Origin: Cyanobacteria bacterium UBA11370
GTDB taxonomy: Bacteria; Cyanobacteriota; Cyanobacteriia; Cyanobacteriales; Coleofasciculaceae
Assembly: GCA_003486645.1 (NCBI GenBank)
Contig: DNGI01000157.1
Coordinates: forward strand, 16,502-38,779
Direction of reading: 5' to 3'
DNA length: 22,278 nucleotides
Positions 8,921 to 16,270 of this stretch are shown here, piece by piece; positions within the stretch are counted from its first letter, which is position 1, and each line of letters starts with the position of its first letter. Under the pieces are notes generated by a model. The model ran no database searches, was not told the origin of the DNA, and saw only the letters and a program-made list of their open reading frames with translations. Position numbers and translations under genes: made by a program.

Positions 8921-9193
8921 TTACTGTCTAGGAACTTGAATAATTCGTCCGACTTCTTGAACGAGATCGTTAGCTTCGAGTTCGGTATTAGCATCAGCAA
9001 TGTGCCAAAACCAAGTTGGGTTTTGATAGTGGCGTTGGGCGATGATATCTAGGCGATCGTTTTCTTCAATAGCAGTGGGTTCTCCATTAACTGTAGGCAG
9101 TCGTCTTAAGCTGACTGCTTTGACGATACGACCATCTTTGGTGACAACATCAACTTGTTTTTGTCGGAAGTATCTTGAGGTTTCTAGAAACAT
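8921..9193 (-). CDS. Small LysM-domain baseplate/tube-adaptor protein
   Basis: A 90-aa protein whose C-terminal half is a LysM-like fold: NDRLDIIAQRHYQNPTWFWH, then ADANTELEANDLVQEVGRI and IQVPRQ at the end. In phage tails and eCIS this domain sits at the tube-baseplate interface and is commonly the C-terminal part of Pvc7/Afp7. Here it is its own gene, 91 bp downstream of a Pvc7-like N-terminal protein, with a heptamer array in the gap. It therefore most likely completes a split Cis7. Its LysM probably acts in protein contacts, not peptidoglycan binding; this is inferred from phage-tail homologues. Confidence 0.85.
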   Translation of the reverse strand: MFLETSRYFRQKQVDVVTKDGRIVKAVSLRRLPTVNGEPTAIEENDRLDIIAQRHYQNPTWFWHIADANTELEANDLVQEVGRIIQVPRQ

Positions 9194-9200
9194 GGCTTGG

Positions 9201-9249
9201 TAATTGGTAATGGCTAATGGCTAATGGCTAATGGCTAATTGTTAATTGA
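9201..9249. repeat. Seven tandem heptamers (STRR) in the Cis7/LysM gap
   Basis: TAATTGG, four exact TAATGGC units, then TAATTGT and TAATTGA run without interruption from 9201 to 9249. They lie in the 91-bp gap between the Pvc7-like and LysM genes. Read on the minus strand the main unit is GCCATTA, identical to that of the array at 15517. Confidence 0.93.
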
Positions 9250-9284
9250 GTCAATTAGTTAGAAAAACTATCAATTCTTGACCG

Positions 9285-9947
9285 TTAAAATGGAATTAAA
9301 TCAATGGCTAACTCGACCGTATTCGCTAAATTAATAATCGCCTGTGCTTCTTTAGCAACATTGGAATACTTCAGCGCACCTTTGCCCACCTTATCTTCAG
9401 GATTGGATGCAACTGCTAGCGTGAGGGCTACTTCTGCTTGAATGGGATTGAGAAAACTGTCGTATTGCTGTTCGGTAATACTCATGGAATCTATCAGTAC
9501 AGGCAAAACCCGTGTTGCTCCCCAAATAAATAGAATTTGCGGATACTGTTCTCTAGGAATGGGTTGTGTGGGACAGTCATCGTTTCCTCCTAACCCAATC
9601 GCATCTCCAATAGCATCCAATGCTTCTCCTAACAATTCACCAATAAAATTGCTGGGATAAACCATCTTTTCTAAGGCTGCCAATTGGGGACTAATCCCCA
9701 AGGTTTCGGCAATAATATTCCCTGAATCCAATTGATCGGCAGCACTGAAATGAGCGGTAAAATTAATCCGTTCTACCGGAATTTCTCCAGCTTGTGATGT
9801 TTCGCGGCTGCTTACACCTGTGGGACGTTGAGGAATTGAAATATTGCGAGTGAGAGTATCAGGATTAAACTGAAAAATAACGACATTTGGCAGTGGCCCT
9901 AAGAAATCGCTGGCATATTCAATCAGTGCGCCGCGTAGTAAAACCAT
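9285..9947 (-). CDS. Pvc7/Cis7-like tube-baseplate adaptor (lacking LysM)
   Basis: A 220-aa protein with the N-terminal CIS tube-protein domain: VVIFQFNPDTLTRNISIPQ at about residues 22-40 and VERINFTAHFSAADQLDSGN. The later segment ILFIWGATRVLPVLIDSMSI, then EQQYDSFLNPIQAEVALTLA, is the typical Pvc7 pattern (F/I-W-G, strand, sticky loop, P-x-x-A/R-x-x-x-x-L). Pvc7/Afp7 proteins normally carry a LysM domain after this; here the chain ends and the LysM lies in the next gene. Role: joining the inner tube to the gp27-like hub. The gene starts three bases after the preceding stop, and its GGAGG lies within the end of the upstream gene, implying coupling. Confidence 0.87.
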   Translation of the reverse strand: MVLLRGALIEYASDFLGPLPNVVIFQFNPDTLTRNISIPQRPTGVSSRETSQAGEIPVERINFTAHFSAADQLDSGNIIAETLGISPQLAALEKMVYPSNFIGELLGEALDAIGDAIGLGGNDDCPTQPIPREQYPQILFIWGATRVLPVLIDSMSITEQQYDSFLNPIQAEVALTLAVASNPEDKVGKGALKYSNVAKEAQAIINLANTVELAIDLIPF

Positions 9948-9950
9948 CTT

Positions 9951-10223
9951 TTATTTCCTCCCAATTCTGGCAGTAATGGCACTCGTTATAACACGAGCAA
10001 TTTCTGTTCTGAGTTCGTTGGCATCTCCCCTTCGCTGCAATCTTAATCTCCCCAAATTTAGATCGCCTAACTGAATCTTTTGTCCCGGCTGAACTAAACC
10101 CTGTTGCGCTAAATTGTTCATAACTTCTTGACCCAATCCCTCAATTGCTGAACGCGCAATTTGGGGTGGTATGCCTCGACTGCGAAGGTTAATGTGGTTA
10201 AGATGAATCTCGTTTTTATCCAT
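9951..10223 (-). CDS. Small conserved-context eCIS protein of unknown function
   Basis: I do not recognise this 90-aa protein. It opens with EIHLNHINLRSRGIPPQIA, has a helical middle (GLGQEVMNNLAQQGLVQPGQ), then a beta-like stretch (KIQLGDLNLGRLRLQ) and a basic helical tail ending ARIGRK. It lies between the ATPase (8-bp overlap) and the Pvc7-like gene (3-bp gap), so it is surely translated with them. Pvc6/Afp6, a small protein next to Pvc7 in other clusters, is a positional analogue, but I see no sequence motif proving equivalence. The tight packing argues for an assembly or structural role in the tube-baseplate module. Confidence 0.78.
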   Translation of the reverse strand: MDKNEIHLNHINLRSRGIPPQIARSAIEGLGQEVMNNLAQQGLVQPGQKIQLGDLNLGRLRLQRRGDANELRTEIARVITSAITARIGRK

Positions 10224-12417
10224 TGTTTATTCTCTCAACTAATTTGGCGTAAACTCCGAATTGTTCTAAACTAACTGAACGGTTTAATTTGTCATACTCC
10301 CGTTTTATACAAATAACAATTTCCTCCATTCTTAACTGGATAAACTTTCCTTCTCCACTCCCCACTCCCCACTGCCCATCACCTATTGCAGTTCCCGCAG
10401 TTTGCAAGCAAGCATTGAAAACTATCGAGCGAATATTTCCACCTGCTAGGGGAAATTGTTTGGCGAGAAACTCAAAATCAAGTTGGGAAGCATCCACTTT
10501 TTGGGGAATAGCCTGCTGCCATATTTTTTGGCGATCGCGCACGTCTGGCAGAGGAAAATCAACGATATAGCGAAGTCGCCGTAAAAATGCTTCATCTAAA
10601 TCTTTTTTCCGATTGGTTGCCAAAATCGCTAATCCTTTAAACCGTTCCATTCGTTCCAACAAGTAGCTAATTTCCAAATTTGCATAGCGATCATGGGCAT
10701 CTTTCACTTCAGTACGACGACCAAATAAGGCATCGGCTTCGTCAAAAAATAGCACGGTATCAGAAATATCAGCAGCATCAAAAAGTCGCTTCAAATTCTT
10801 TTCAGTTTCACCGATATATTTATTAACGACTTGGGAAAGATCGATGCGATACATAGGAAGTTCTAACTTCGCGGCTAAAATTTCCGCTGCCATCGTTTTT
10901 CCTGTCCCTGGAAGTCCCGCAAACAGCACCGAAATACCGCACTCATTCCAAGCTTTTGCTGTTCCCAATTCATAGTGGACTTGTGTGAGGGATTTCATGG
11001 CTTGATAAATATCTTCAAATAGTGCCTGTTGTTTGGGAGGAAGAACTAATTCTTCTGGATTAAATCGAGGAGTAACGGATTGGGCAAGTTCGCCAATATT
11101 GAGGTTTAATTCGGCGCGACAAGCGGCGAATAAATCTGTTGATGAAACCTGAAAATCCTGTCCTACCAGTCCCATACAGATAGTGTGAATGGTTTCTTTT
11201 TCATAGCGAAAGCGACGAGAACATTCGGCAATAGTTTGGTTTAAATCTGGATTAGTAGTCTGGAGTTCTTCTTGCCAAACCCGGACGCGATCGCTATAAG
11301 ATAGCGTAGGAACCTCAACAATAGGCAGGAGTAAATCACTGGGAATATGAGTTAAATCTTGACGATCGCGAATCCCAATAAAAATCACAATGGGTATCGA
11401 TTCTAGGAAAAGCAAATAGCGGTTTTTCTCACCTTCTTTCACTTCACTTCCATCCCTGGAAATAAATAAATCCTGTCCAGTTAACCAGCACAGCGTTACT
11501 AAGGATTTGAGATATACCCCATTTTCCAATAAAGTTTGATTTCCGTTCAATTCAACAACGTTTCGTTGTGCAATTCCCGATATTTCTTGAATCACCTCTG
11601 TGGGGATTGAACCTCTTGATGCTTGAATCGGAACAATCCGAAGTCTATCGGCTAAATTCCGCAATCGGAAGGCGACAATTTGCCAATCCGCGCAGGTGAA
11701 TTTTGTTTTTGTAGACGCGATTTTTACCGCTGAATCCTCTAACGGAATCAAAATCTGGGGTAAGGGAGAATGAGGAAACAGCAAGCGATTTGCTACTAGC
11801 GGCGGTACGACAAAGGGACTCTGCCAATCCACACCCACGATAGAATGAGATTGAACAGATTGCAGCAATCCATAGCGCCATAGAGGATGTTCTGGATCAG
11901 CGATCGCTAATACCTCTTCTGGTCTTTCCCATAATTTTTGTGCTAATGCTAATGTAGGATAATTCGCCGCCGAATCATTCAAACAAGCAGCAATAACTTC
12001 ACTAGCCGCATGGTCGAAGGAAACAATTAAACCCAATGCTAAAATAAAACTTGAAGCTTGCTCCAACCTCAATGTATCAACAACCCAGCTAAAGGAACCT
12101 CGCACCGCAGGATAATTTGTAGGTCGTTCTACAGTTAGTTTATCAGTAAGATATTTCCCCGTCGGATCGCTTTGATAAAACTGAAATTTTTCCTCCGAAT
12201 AACGACTCATATCCAGCGCGTCAGTTAATTTATTTGTTAGGGGAGGTAGCAAGGAAGACGATGCAACAGTTATGCCATCTTGCAGGTACCAACGCCAGCA
12301 AATTTCGCGCCGTAACCGCACTGTAACTTGCCGCAACCAATAATTTGCTAGAGGATCTTCTGTTTGCAAACTCGGTGAAAAGGTGATAAATTCTTGTTGG
12401 TTACTTGTAGCATTCAT
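10216..12417 (-). CDS. AAA+ ATPase of the eCIS (Cis15/Pvc15-like)
   Basis: A 733-aa protein. The N-terminal 450 residues are a weakly conserved helical region, followed by one AAA+ module. Walker A is GLPGTGKT (501-508), Walker B is VLFFDEADALFG (Asp559, Glu560), and sensor 1 is in ILATNRKKDLDEAF. An arginine finger pair lies in FLRRLRYIVDFPLPD, and a C-terminal lid is present. Every eCIS cluster carries such an ATPase. Its exact role is unsettled; assembly, remodelling or cargo loading have been proposed. The start overlaps the cap gene by ATGA (12414-12417), and the end overlaps the next gene by 8 bp. Oddity: a Gly-rich segment near residues 677-688 (GDGQWGVGSGEG) is encoded by tandem heptamers. 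Confidence 0.94.
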   Translation of the reverse strand: MNATSNQQEFITFSPSLQTEDPLANYWLRQVTVRLRREICWRWYLQDGITVASSSLLPPLTNKLTDALDMSRYSEEKFQFYQSDPTGKYLTDKLTVERPTNYPAVRGSFSWVVDTLRLEQASSFILALGLIVSFDHAASEVIAACLNDSAANYPTLALAQKLWERPEEVLAIADPEHPLWRYGLLQSVQSHSIVGVDWQSPFVVPPLVANRLLFPHSPLPQILIPLEDSAVKIASTKTKFTCADWQIVAFRLRNLADRLRIVPIQASRGSIPTEVIQEISGIAQRNVVELNGNQTLLENGVYLKSLVTLCWLTGQDLFISRDGSEVKEGEKNRYLLFLESIPIVIFIGIRDRQDLTHIPSDLLLPIVEVPTLSYSDRVRVWQEELQTTNPDLNQTIAECSRRFRYEKETIHTICMGLVGQDFQVSSTDLFAACRAELNLNIGELAQSVTPRFNPEELVLPPKQQALFEDIYQAMKSLTQVHYELGTAKAWNECGISVLFAGLPGTGKTMAAEILAAKLELPMYRIDLSQVVNKYIGETEKNLKRLFDAADISDTVLFFDEADALFGRRTEVKDAHDRYANLEISYLLERMERFKGLAILATNRKKDLDEAFLRRLRYIVDFPLPDVRDRQKIWQQAIPQKVDASQLDFEFLAKQFPLAGGNIRSIVFNACLQTAGTAIGDGQWGVGSGEGKFIQLRMEEIVICIKREYDKLNRSVSLEQFGVYAKLVERINNG
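10355..10389. repeat. Translated heptamer array inside the ATPase gene
   Basis: On the plus strand CCACTCC, CCACTCC, CCACTGC, CCATCAC and CTATTGC run in phase from 10355 to 10389. The first three are near-identical. On the coding (minus) strand these read as GGAGTGG-type units and are translated to a Gly-rich linker near the C-terminus. Three units make 21 bp, which preserves frame. Confidence 0.75.
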
Positions 12418-13601
12418 GGAACTATCACCTCTGGGCTGTTTTGCGCCTGTTGACCATTTACTCGCAGAATAACTCGATAAGTTCCTGATGGTATGGTATC
12501 TGCGATTGCCACTCGTAATTGGGTTTGGGCGGGAGGGGCAGGTAAAATATCCTCAAACACATCAAAAATTCTCACCGTTTTGCCAGTTTGATAAAGCGCG
12601 ACAAAAACGTCATCGCTTTTTTTTCCTAACAGAAAACCCTCTAAATTAAGATTACCGAGAGAGAATTCGACACTAGTGAGAATAGGTAACAAGTTTGCTA
12701 CTAATAAGTTACTTGATCGCGTCTTATTATTGGGTAAGCTTTGCACAACACAAACAGGATGACTCCCCGCAGAAATAGCACTGCCATCCCTAATATTGCC
12801 ATTCAACTCGCACTTCAAACTATCCGGCGACTGGGCAATAATGGGCAATTCTACCGAACCCAACCGAACCGTTAAATTAGATAGGGCTAAATTACTGCCC
12901 TTAATTGTTAAGATAGATGTTTCTAAAGGAAGTGGAGGAACAATTTTAGTCGGGAAAATTCCCTCAATTTTCGGTTCCATCCCAGGTAAAACAGGAATTT
13001 TAATCCCCTCCGCACCAATAACTGTATCATTGACATAATCGACTCCTACTAACAGCGAATAGGAAGCAGGTTCGCCCGTTGCAATCATTACCGGGCGGAC
13101 TTCAAAACCAATGGAACAGCGATATTTATCCTCTGATCCCTGCATCAATTTAGAAATTAATTCCGAAGAAGTCGGATCGAAAGTAATCTTTAACGCTTCG
13201 GGATTGGGATTGAGTGCCTTTAACAAATCTGATGGTAAATTACCTAATGGTAAGAATGACAATTCTTGAAGAACTCGCATCCCTTCCCCTAGGTATTCGT
13301 GTGCCTCATAACTATCACTATCTCCCCCTGTGTCAAAGGCAGTTAGCAAATACTTAAGAACCAGCCAAAGAGGAGTTGGTTGCCCCGGATCTAGGGATCT
13401 ATTCCTCAGATTAGAATCTAGCTGAATCTCGTATAGAAATAGATTTAATCGGGGATTTGTTATGCCTTCACCTATTTCTTCAGGTTTGCCAATTCTAACA
13501 TTATTAACTGTCCCCGCTAAACGCGCCAACAGGCGATCGCGAAGCAGTTGACTAACTGCCCCAATTGCTTTTCCAGTATCTGCAAGTGCCACGATCGCCA
13601 A
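12414..13601 (-). CDS. Tail terminator/cap protein, Pvc16-like (DUF4255) with IPT-like domains
   Basis: A 395-aa protein. The N-terminal about 200 residues match DUF4255/Pvc16_N: an opening helix ALADTGKAIGAVSQLLRDRL, then RLNLFLYEIQLDSNLRNRS, LWLVLKYLLTAFDTGGDSD and EALKITFDPTSSELISKLMQ. This domain caps the distal end of tube and sheath. The rest resembles two immunoglobulin-like IPT/TIG units, about 210-300 (starting KIEGIFPTKI, with TIKGSNLALSNLTVRLGSV) and about 305-395. IPT extensions occur in some Pvc16 relatives and could reach outside the particle; a role in contact with membrane or partner is inference. It starts eight bases after the disordered protein gene and overlaps the ATPase start by four bases. 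Confidence 0.92.
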   Translation of the reverse strand: MAIVALADTGKAIGAVSQLLRDRLLARLAGTVNNVRIGKPEEIGEGITNPRLNLFLYEIQLDSNLRNRSLDPGQPTPLWLVLKYLLTAFDTGGDSDSYEAHEYLGEGMRVLQELSFLPLGNLPSDLLKALNPNPEALKITFDPTSSELISKLMQGSEDKYRCSIGFEVRPVMIATGEPASYSLLVGVDYVNDTVIGAEGIKIPVLPGMEPKIEGIFPTKIVPPLPLETSILTIKGSNLALSNLTVRLGSVELPIIAQSPDSLKCELNGNIRDGSAISAGSHPVCVVQSLPNNKTRSSNLLVANLLPILTSVEFSLGNLNLEGFLLGKKSDDVFVALYQTGKTVRIFDVFEDILPAPPAQTQLRVAIADTIPSGTYRVILRVNGQQAQNSPEVIVP

Positions 13602-13609
13602 TCTCCTAT

Positions 13610-14614
13610 CTAACGAATATAATGTCGGTTGAGTCGAGAAGTTTGTCTGGCTGGTTTGATATCTGGCTTGGATTTTACAGGTGGTAATAGCGGCTTTTGA
13701 CTCTCTGATTGAGGTGCTTCAACGGTTAAACTAATCGTCCCGATGGAAAGCGTGAAATTCTGACTTTCTTGATAGTTTGAATTAGGTGATGGGGGATGGT
13801 AAATAGGGAATTTATTTTTTTGATTGTCCTCTAGTGTTCCTACTGTAAAATCATAATATTCTTGAAATTGCTGTTCTGAATTATCAAGAAATGAACTATT
13901 CTCTTTTGAATTTTGAATTCTCTTAGCGTAGCGGGGCGTAGCCCATTTTGAATTTTCCTCTCCTGTTTCCGCTACCCATTCTCGAACGGCTTGTAAATTT
14001 ACCTGATGGGTTGAGAATAGATCGGGTTCTGGGAATTGTACTTGCTCATCTTGAGATCTAAATTCAGGCAATTCACCTGCGGGAATAGTTTGCGATCGCC
14101 CTATTCTCTTGACAAGATTCCTACTCTTTTGGGGATTCTCTTCTATTTCTAAATTTCTTGTAACCCTAGCCGATTTAGATTCAAGAGTATCATCATTCAA
14201 TTCTTGTGGTATTTCTGATAATCTTTCTCTATTATGCTCGACAAAATCAAGTTTTTCTTTATCCATAGATGGACTCAATTGAGAGACATCATTTTCTAGA
14301 GGATAAAGCAGATTGTTGTTGGGTGGAATCGCCGCTGGATCTACCAAATTGGGTGAAAACAGCCTGGGAACTGATGAAGAGTTAGAGTCCCTATTCATCG
14401 TTTCTTGCTTGTAGTTTTCTCCATCCTCTACTGTTGCTATCTTCACACCATCATTACCAGGTATAACGTTCTCGATTGATAAGTTTGTCGTCAGAAATTT
14501 ATCGCTCTCTACAGCACTAAAGTCCTGATTATAAATTGAATTGCTAGAAGATACTTTATCTGTTTCTAGGGCAATTCCAGTTTGTTGAATGAGTCGAGAA
14601 AAATAGCCACTCAT
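13610..14614 (-). CDS. Disordered eCIS accessory protein with conserved ends
   Basis: The start is placed at ATG 14614. There it overlaps the preceding stop as ATGA, has GGGAGGT about ten bases upstream, and yields the N-terminus MSGYFSRLIQQTGIAL; an upstream ATG at 14665 would add 17 residues and lacks this arrangement. The protein is then 334 aa, low-complexity, rich in Ser, Asn, Glu and Pro, with no globular pattern across residues 20-270. The C-terminus is more ordered: FTLSIGTISLTVEAPQ, then a Pro/Lys stretch and RLNRHYIR. From memory, a short FFxRLxxRTG-like start plus an IGxIxVxAP end recurs in an accessory protein of many eCIS loci, usually next to the Pvc16 gene as here. Function unknown to me. 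It could be a long tether whose ends bind two CIS parts. Confidence 0.8.
   Translation of the reverse strand: MSGYFSRLIQQTGIALETDKVSSSNSIYNQDFSAVESDKFLTTNLSIENVIPGNDGVKIATVEDGENYKQETMNRDSNSSSVPRLFSPNLVDPAAIPPNNNLLYPLENDVSQLSPSMDKEKLDFVEHNRERLSEIPQELNDDTLESKSARVTRNLEIEENPQKSRNLVKRIGRSQTIPAGELPEFRSQDEQVQFPEPDLFSTHQVNLQAVREWVAETGEENSKWATPRYAKRIQNSKENSSFLDNSEQQFQEYYDFTVGTLEDNQKNKFPIYHPPSPNSNYQESQNFTLSIGTISLTVEAPQSESQKPLLPPVKSKPDIKPARQTSRLNRHYIR
13904..13956. repeat. Translated interspersed repeat within the disordered-protein gene
   Basis: The plus strand carries TAGCGTAGCGGGGCGTAGCCC (13924-13944), a GC-rich near-palindrome flanked by TTTTGAATT units on both sides. I recall this GCGTAGCGGGGCGTAGCCC word as an interspersed repeat in filamentous cyanobacterial genomes. 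Here it is read in frame as WATPRYAKRI in a disordered region, so its insertion was tolerated. Confidence 0.65.
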
Positions 14615-15471
14615 TGATAATTTACCTCCCGTTGGATTAGATCTAAATAACGCGATCGCCGCCAAGGAGGAATGGCAAAAATATCCGATTCTCTCCAGTG
14701 ATAATGAGAAGCCAAGCGGTGAACAGTTATCAGTAATTGTTGCTGCGCCCTATACAATTGCTGAAGCGCCCAATCACCGAGATCGAAGTCATGTAGATTT
14801 TCAGTACCACAGTAGGGACAATTCACCTGAAGACTAAAATTCACGAGAGGATCGATCTCTTCCATAACTTGATTCAGCGTTTGCATCCAATGCTTCTCCT
14901 GGCTAAAAATTTGCTGAAAACTAGATATTTGTTCCACAGGAAGCAACGTTTGCACCATAGCTAGAGTTGCCGAATCTTCATCAGGAAACTGCTGTTCTAG
15001 CCAGGATTTTTGGTCGATTCCTGTAGGTTTTCGCAGCGAAAACTTTTTAGTTTCGAGGGCAATTTCAGTTGGGTGATTCTCAGCTTGCTGCTGTAGGAGA
15101 ATGAGTTCTAACAGAAGAATCGTAATTTCCATCTGTCGCTGACATTCGGAGTTATAGCAGTTGAGATTAAATTCGATTTGTGAACGATTGGGTAAAGTAG
15201 CTACGGTTAACAGATATTCAGTTCGCTTGCCAATTTCCAAATTCCAGAAAAAGCTAGAATCGATCTTTATTCCCTCTCGGTTTCCCATACAACATGCTAA
15301 TATCTGGATCTCCAAATCAGGGCGGTGCGTTTGCTGAAAATCAATTTCTAAATCTTCCTCAAAGTATCCAAATGGACGGATAGATAATTCCCTCACAACC
15401 AATTTTTCTGTTGTGGCTTCGGAAATTTCTGAAGAAGATATTACATCGCTAGTTCTATCTGATATCAACAT
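14611..15471 (-). CDS. T4-gp26-like baseplate hub protein with Cys motifs (probable)
   Basis: A 286-aa protein. The C-terminal third contains NCPYCGTENLHDFDLGDWAL, then YRAQQQLLITVHRLASHYHW, DIFAIPPWRRSRYLDLIQRE. The ending (LAxxYxWxxxxIxxLPxxRRxxYLxLI) is the pattern I associate with the T4 gp26/gp51-type baseplate family present in eCIS clusters. CPYC near residue 220, plus NCYNSEC near residue 126, could form a Zn-binding knuckle; Cys-Cys at about residue 58 adds candidates. The CPYC may equally be a vestigial redox-like pair. It sits between the tube and the disordered protein; its stop overlaps the next ATG. No Shine-Dalgarno is evident before ATG 15471, which follows a repeat-rich 102-bp gap. 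Confidence 0.72.
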   Translation of the reverse strand: MLISDRTSDVISSSEISEATTEKLVVRELSIRPFGYFEEDLEIDFQQTHRPDLEIQILACCMGNREGIKIDSSFFWNLEIGKRTEYLLTVATLPNRSQIEFNLNCYNSECQRQMEITILLLELILLQQQAENHPTEIALETKKFSLRKPTGIDQKSWLEQQFPDEDSATLAMVQTLLPVEQISSFQQIFSQEKHWMQTLNQVMEEIDPLVNFSLQVNCPYCGTENLHDFDLGDWALQQLYRAQQQLLITVHRLASHYHWRESDIFAIPPWRRSRYLDLIQREVNYQ

Positions 15472-15516
15472 ATAAACGGGGAACGGATAACAGAGGATGG
15501 AAAAAAAGGTTTATTC

Positions 15517-15579
15517 GCCATTAGCCATTAGCAATTAGCCATTAGCAATTAGCCATTAGCCATTACCTATTCCCTATTC
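15517..15579. repeat. Nine tandem heptamers reaching into the tube gene stop codon
   Basis: Units from 15517: GCCATTA, GCCATTA, GCAATTA, GCCATTA, GCAATTA, GCCATTA, GCCATTA, CCTATTC, CCTATTC. The last unit covers 15573-15579 and contains the tube gene stop (TAG on the minus strand, 15574-15576). The array fills about half of the 102-bp gap to the gp26-like gene. Confidence 0.93.
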
Positions 15580-16098
15580 CGGTTCAGTAAACGAAGGTTC
15601 TGTTGGTTCCGTGACATCATAATCTCTTTCCCAACCTTCATGCTGAAGCTGAATACTTTGAATTGCGATCGCATTAGCACTCGCATCGAGTTCAGGTAAA
15701 GCTGTAAATTCAGACACCCAGCAGCGATAAACTTTGTAGGATATCGCCACTTGTCCCGCCTCATTCATCATTTCAATAATAATGTCCTTGCGAAAATCTT
15801 TAAGCGAAACTTCCGCACCCAAACCCGAACCCAAATTCCAAATCTTATTCGCCCACTGTTCAAAATCTCTATCGTGAGTTACACCGCGTTCTAACATAAT
15901 GGCTTCGTACTTACTTTGTCCCGGCGATCGCCGCACCGTACTCGGATCGCCTCCCTCCCGATGTTCTACCACTTCTGTCGTCCGTTTTAGCGCCCCAACT
16001 TTACTAATTCCTGCCACATATCTACCATCCCATTTAACCCGGAATTTATAGTTTTTATACGGATCGAATCGCTGGGCATTGACGCTAAATTTAGCCAT
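15574..16098 (-). CDS. Inner tube protein, gp19/Hcp-like (Cis1/Pvc1-type)
   Basis: A 174-aa protein of the T4-gp19-like tail tube family. The start MAKFSVNAQRFDPYKNYKFR, then VKWDGRYVAGISKVGALKR and VVEHREGGDPSTVRRSPGQS, followed by KYEAIMLERGVTHDRDFEQW, is the diagnostic pattern. Hexameric rings of this protein stack to form the rigid tube driven out on contraction. A strong AAAGGAG lies seven bases before the ATG. It is the only tube gene in the window, whereas PVC/Afp loci usually have two (Pvc1 and Pvc5). The C-terminus TEPTEPSFTEPE ends where the heptamer array starts. Confidence 0.96.
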   Translation of the reverse strand: MAKFSVNAQRFDPYKNYKFRVKWDGRYVAGISKVGALKRTTEVVEHREGGDPSTVRRSPGQSKYEAIMLERGVTHDRDFEQWANKIWNLGSGLGAEVSLKDFRKDIIIEMMNEAGQVAISYKVYRCWVSEFTALPELDASANAIAIQSIQLQHEGWERDYDVTEPTEPSFTEPE

Positions 16099-16182
16099 AA
16101 TTTTACTCCTTTGCGCTCTCTTACTCTATTGCTTTTTTCCAGGAATGCGTAATCTTAACCTAAATCTGTCGATTAGTTTGTA

Positions 16183-16209
16183 GGTTGAGTTGAGGAACGA
16201 AACCCAACC
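16183..16209 (-). repeat. Hairpin-forming interspersed repeat between sheath and tube genes
   Basis: On the plus strand the arms are GGTTGAGTT (16183-16191) and AACCCAACC (16201-16209). In minus-strand RNA, the strand of the operon transcript, all nine positions pair (eight Watson-Crick and one G-U); in plus-strand RNA one position would be an A-C mismatch. I recall TAGGTTGGGTT...AACCCAAC as a widespread cyanobacterial palindromic repeat. No T-run follows, so it is not an obvious terminator. Confidence 0.65.
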
Positions 16210-16270
16210 AAATCTATGCTTTACCTATTCAAAAATCAAAAGTCAGGCATTCACCTCTTTCAATTTGTTC

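Noticed and set aside
14615..14665. Upstream ATG (14665) as start of the disordered eCIS protein
   Set aside because: It would overlap the previous gene by 55 bp and add 17 residues read from that gene's 3' end. ATG 14614 has an ATGA junction, a good GGGAGGT and the MSGYFSRL start.
16183..16209. Transcription terminator between sheath and tube genes
   Set aside because: The hairpin has no T-tract on the operon strand, and the tube gene is needed with the sheath.
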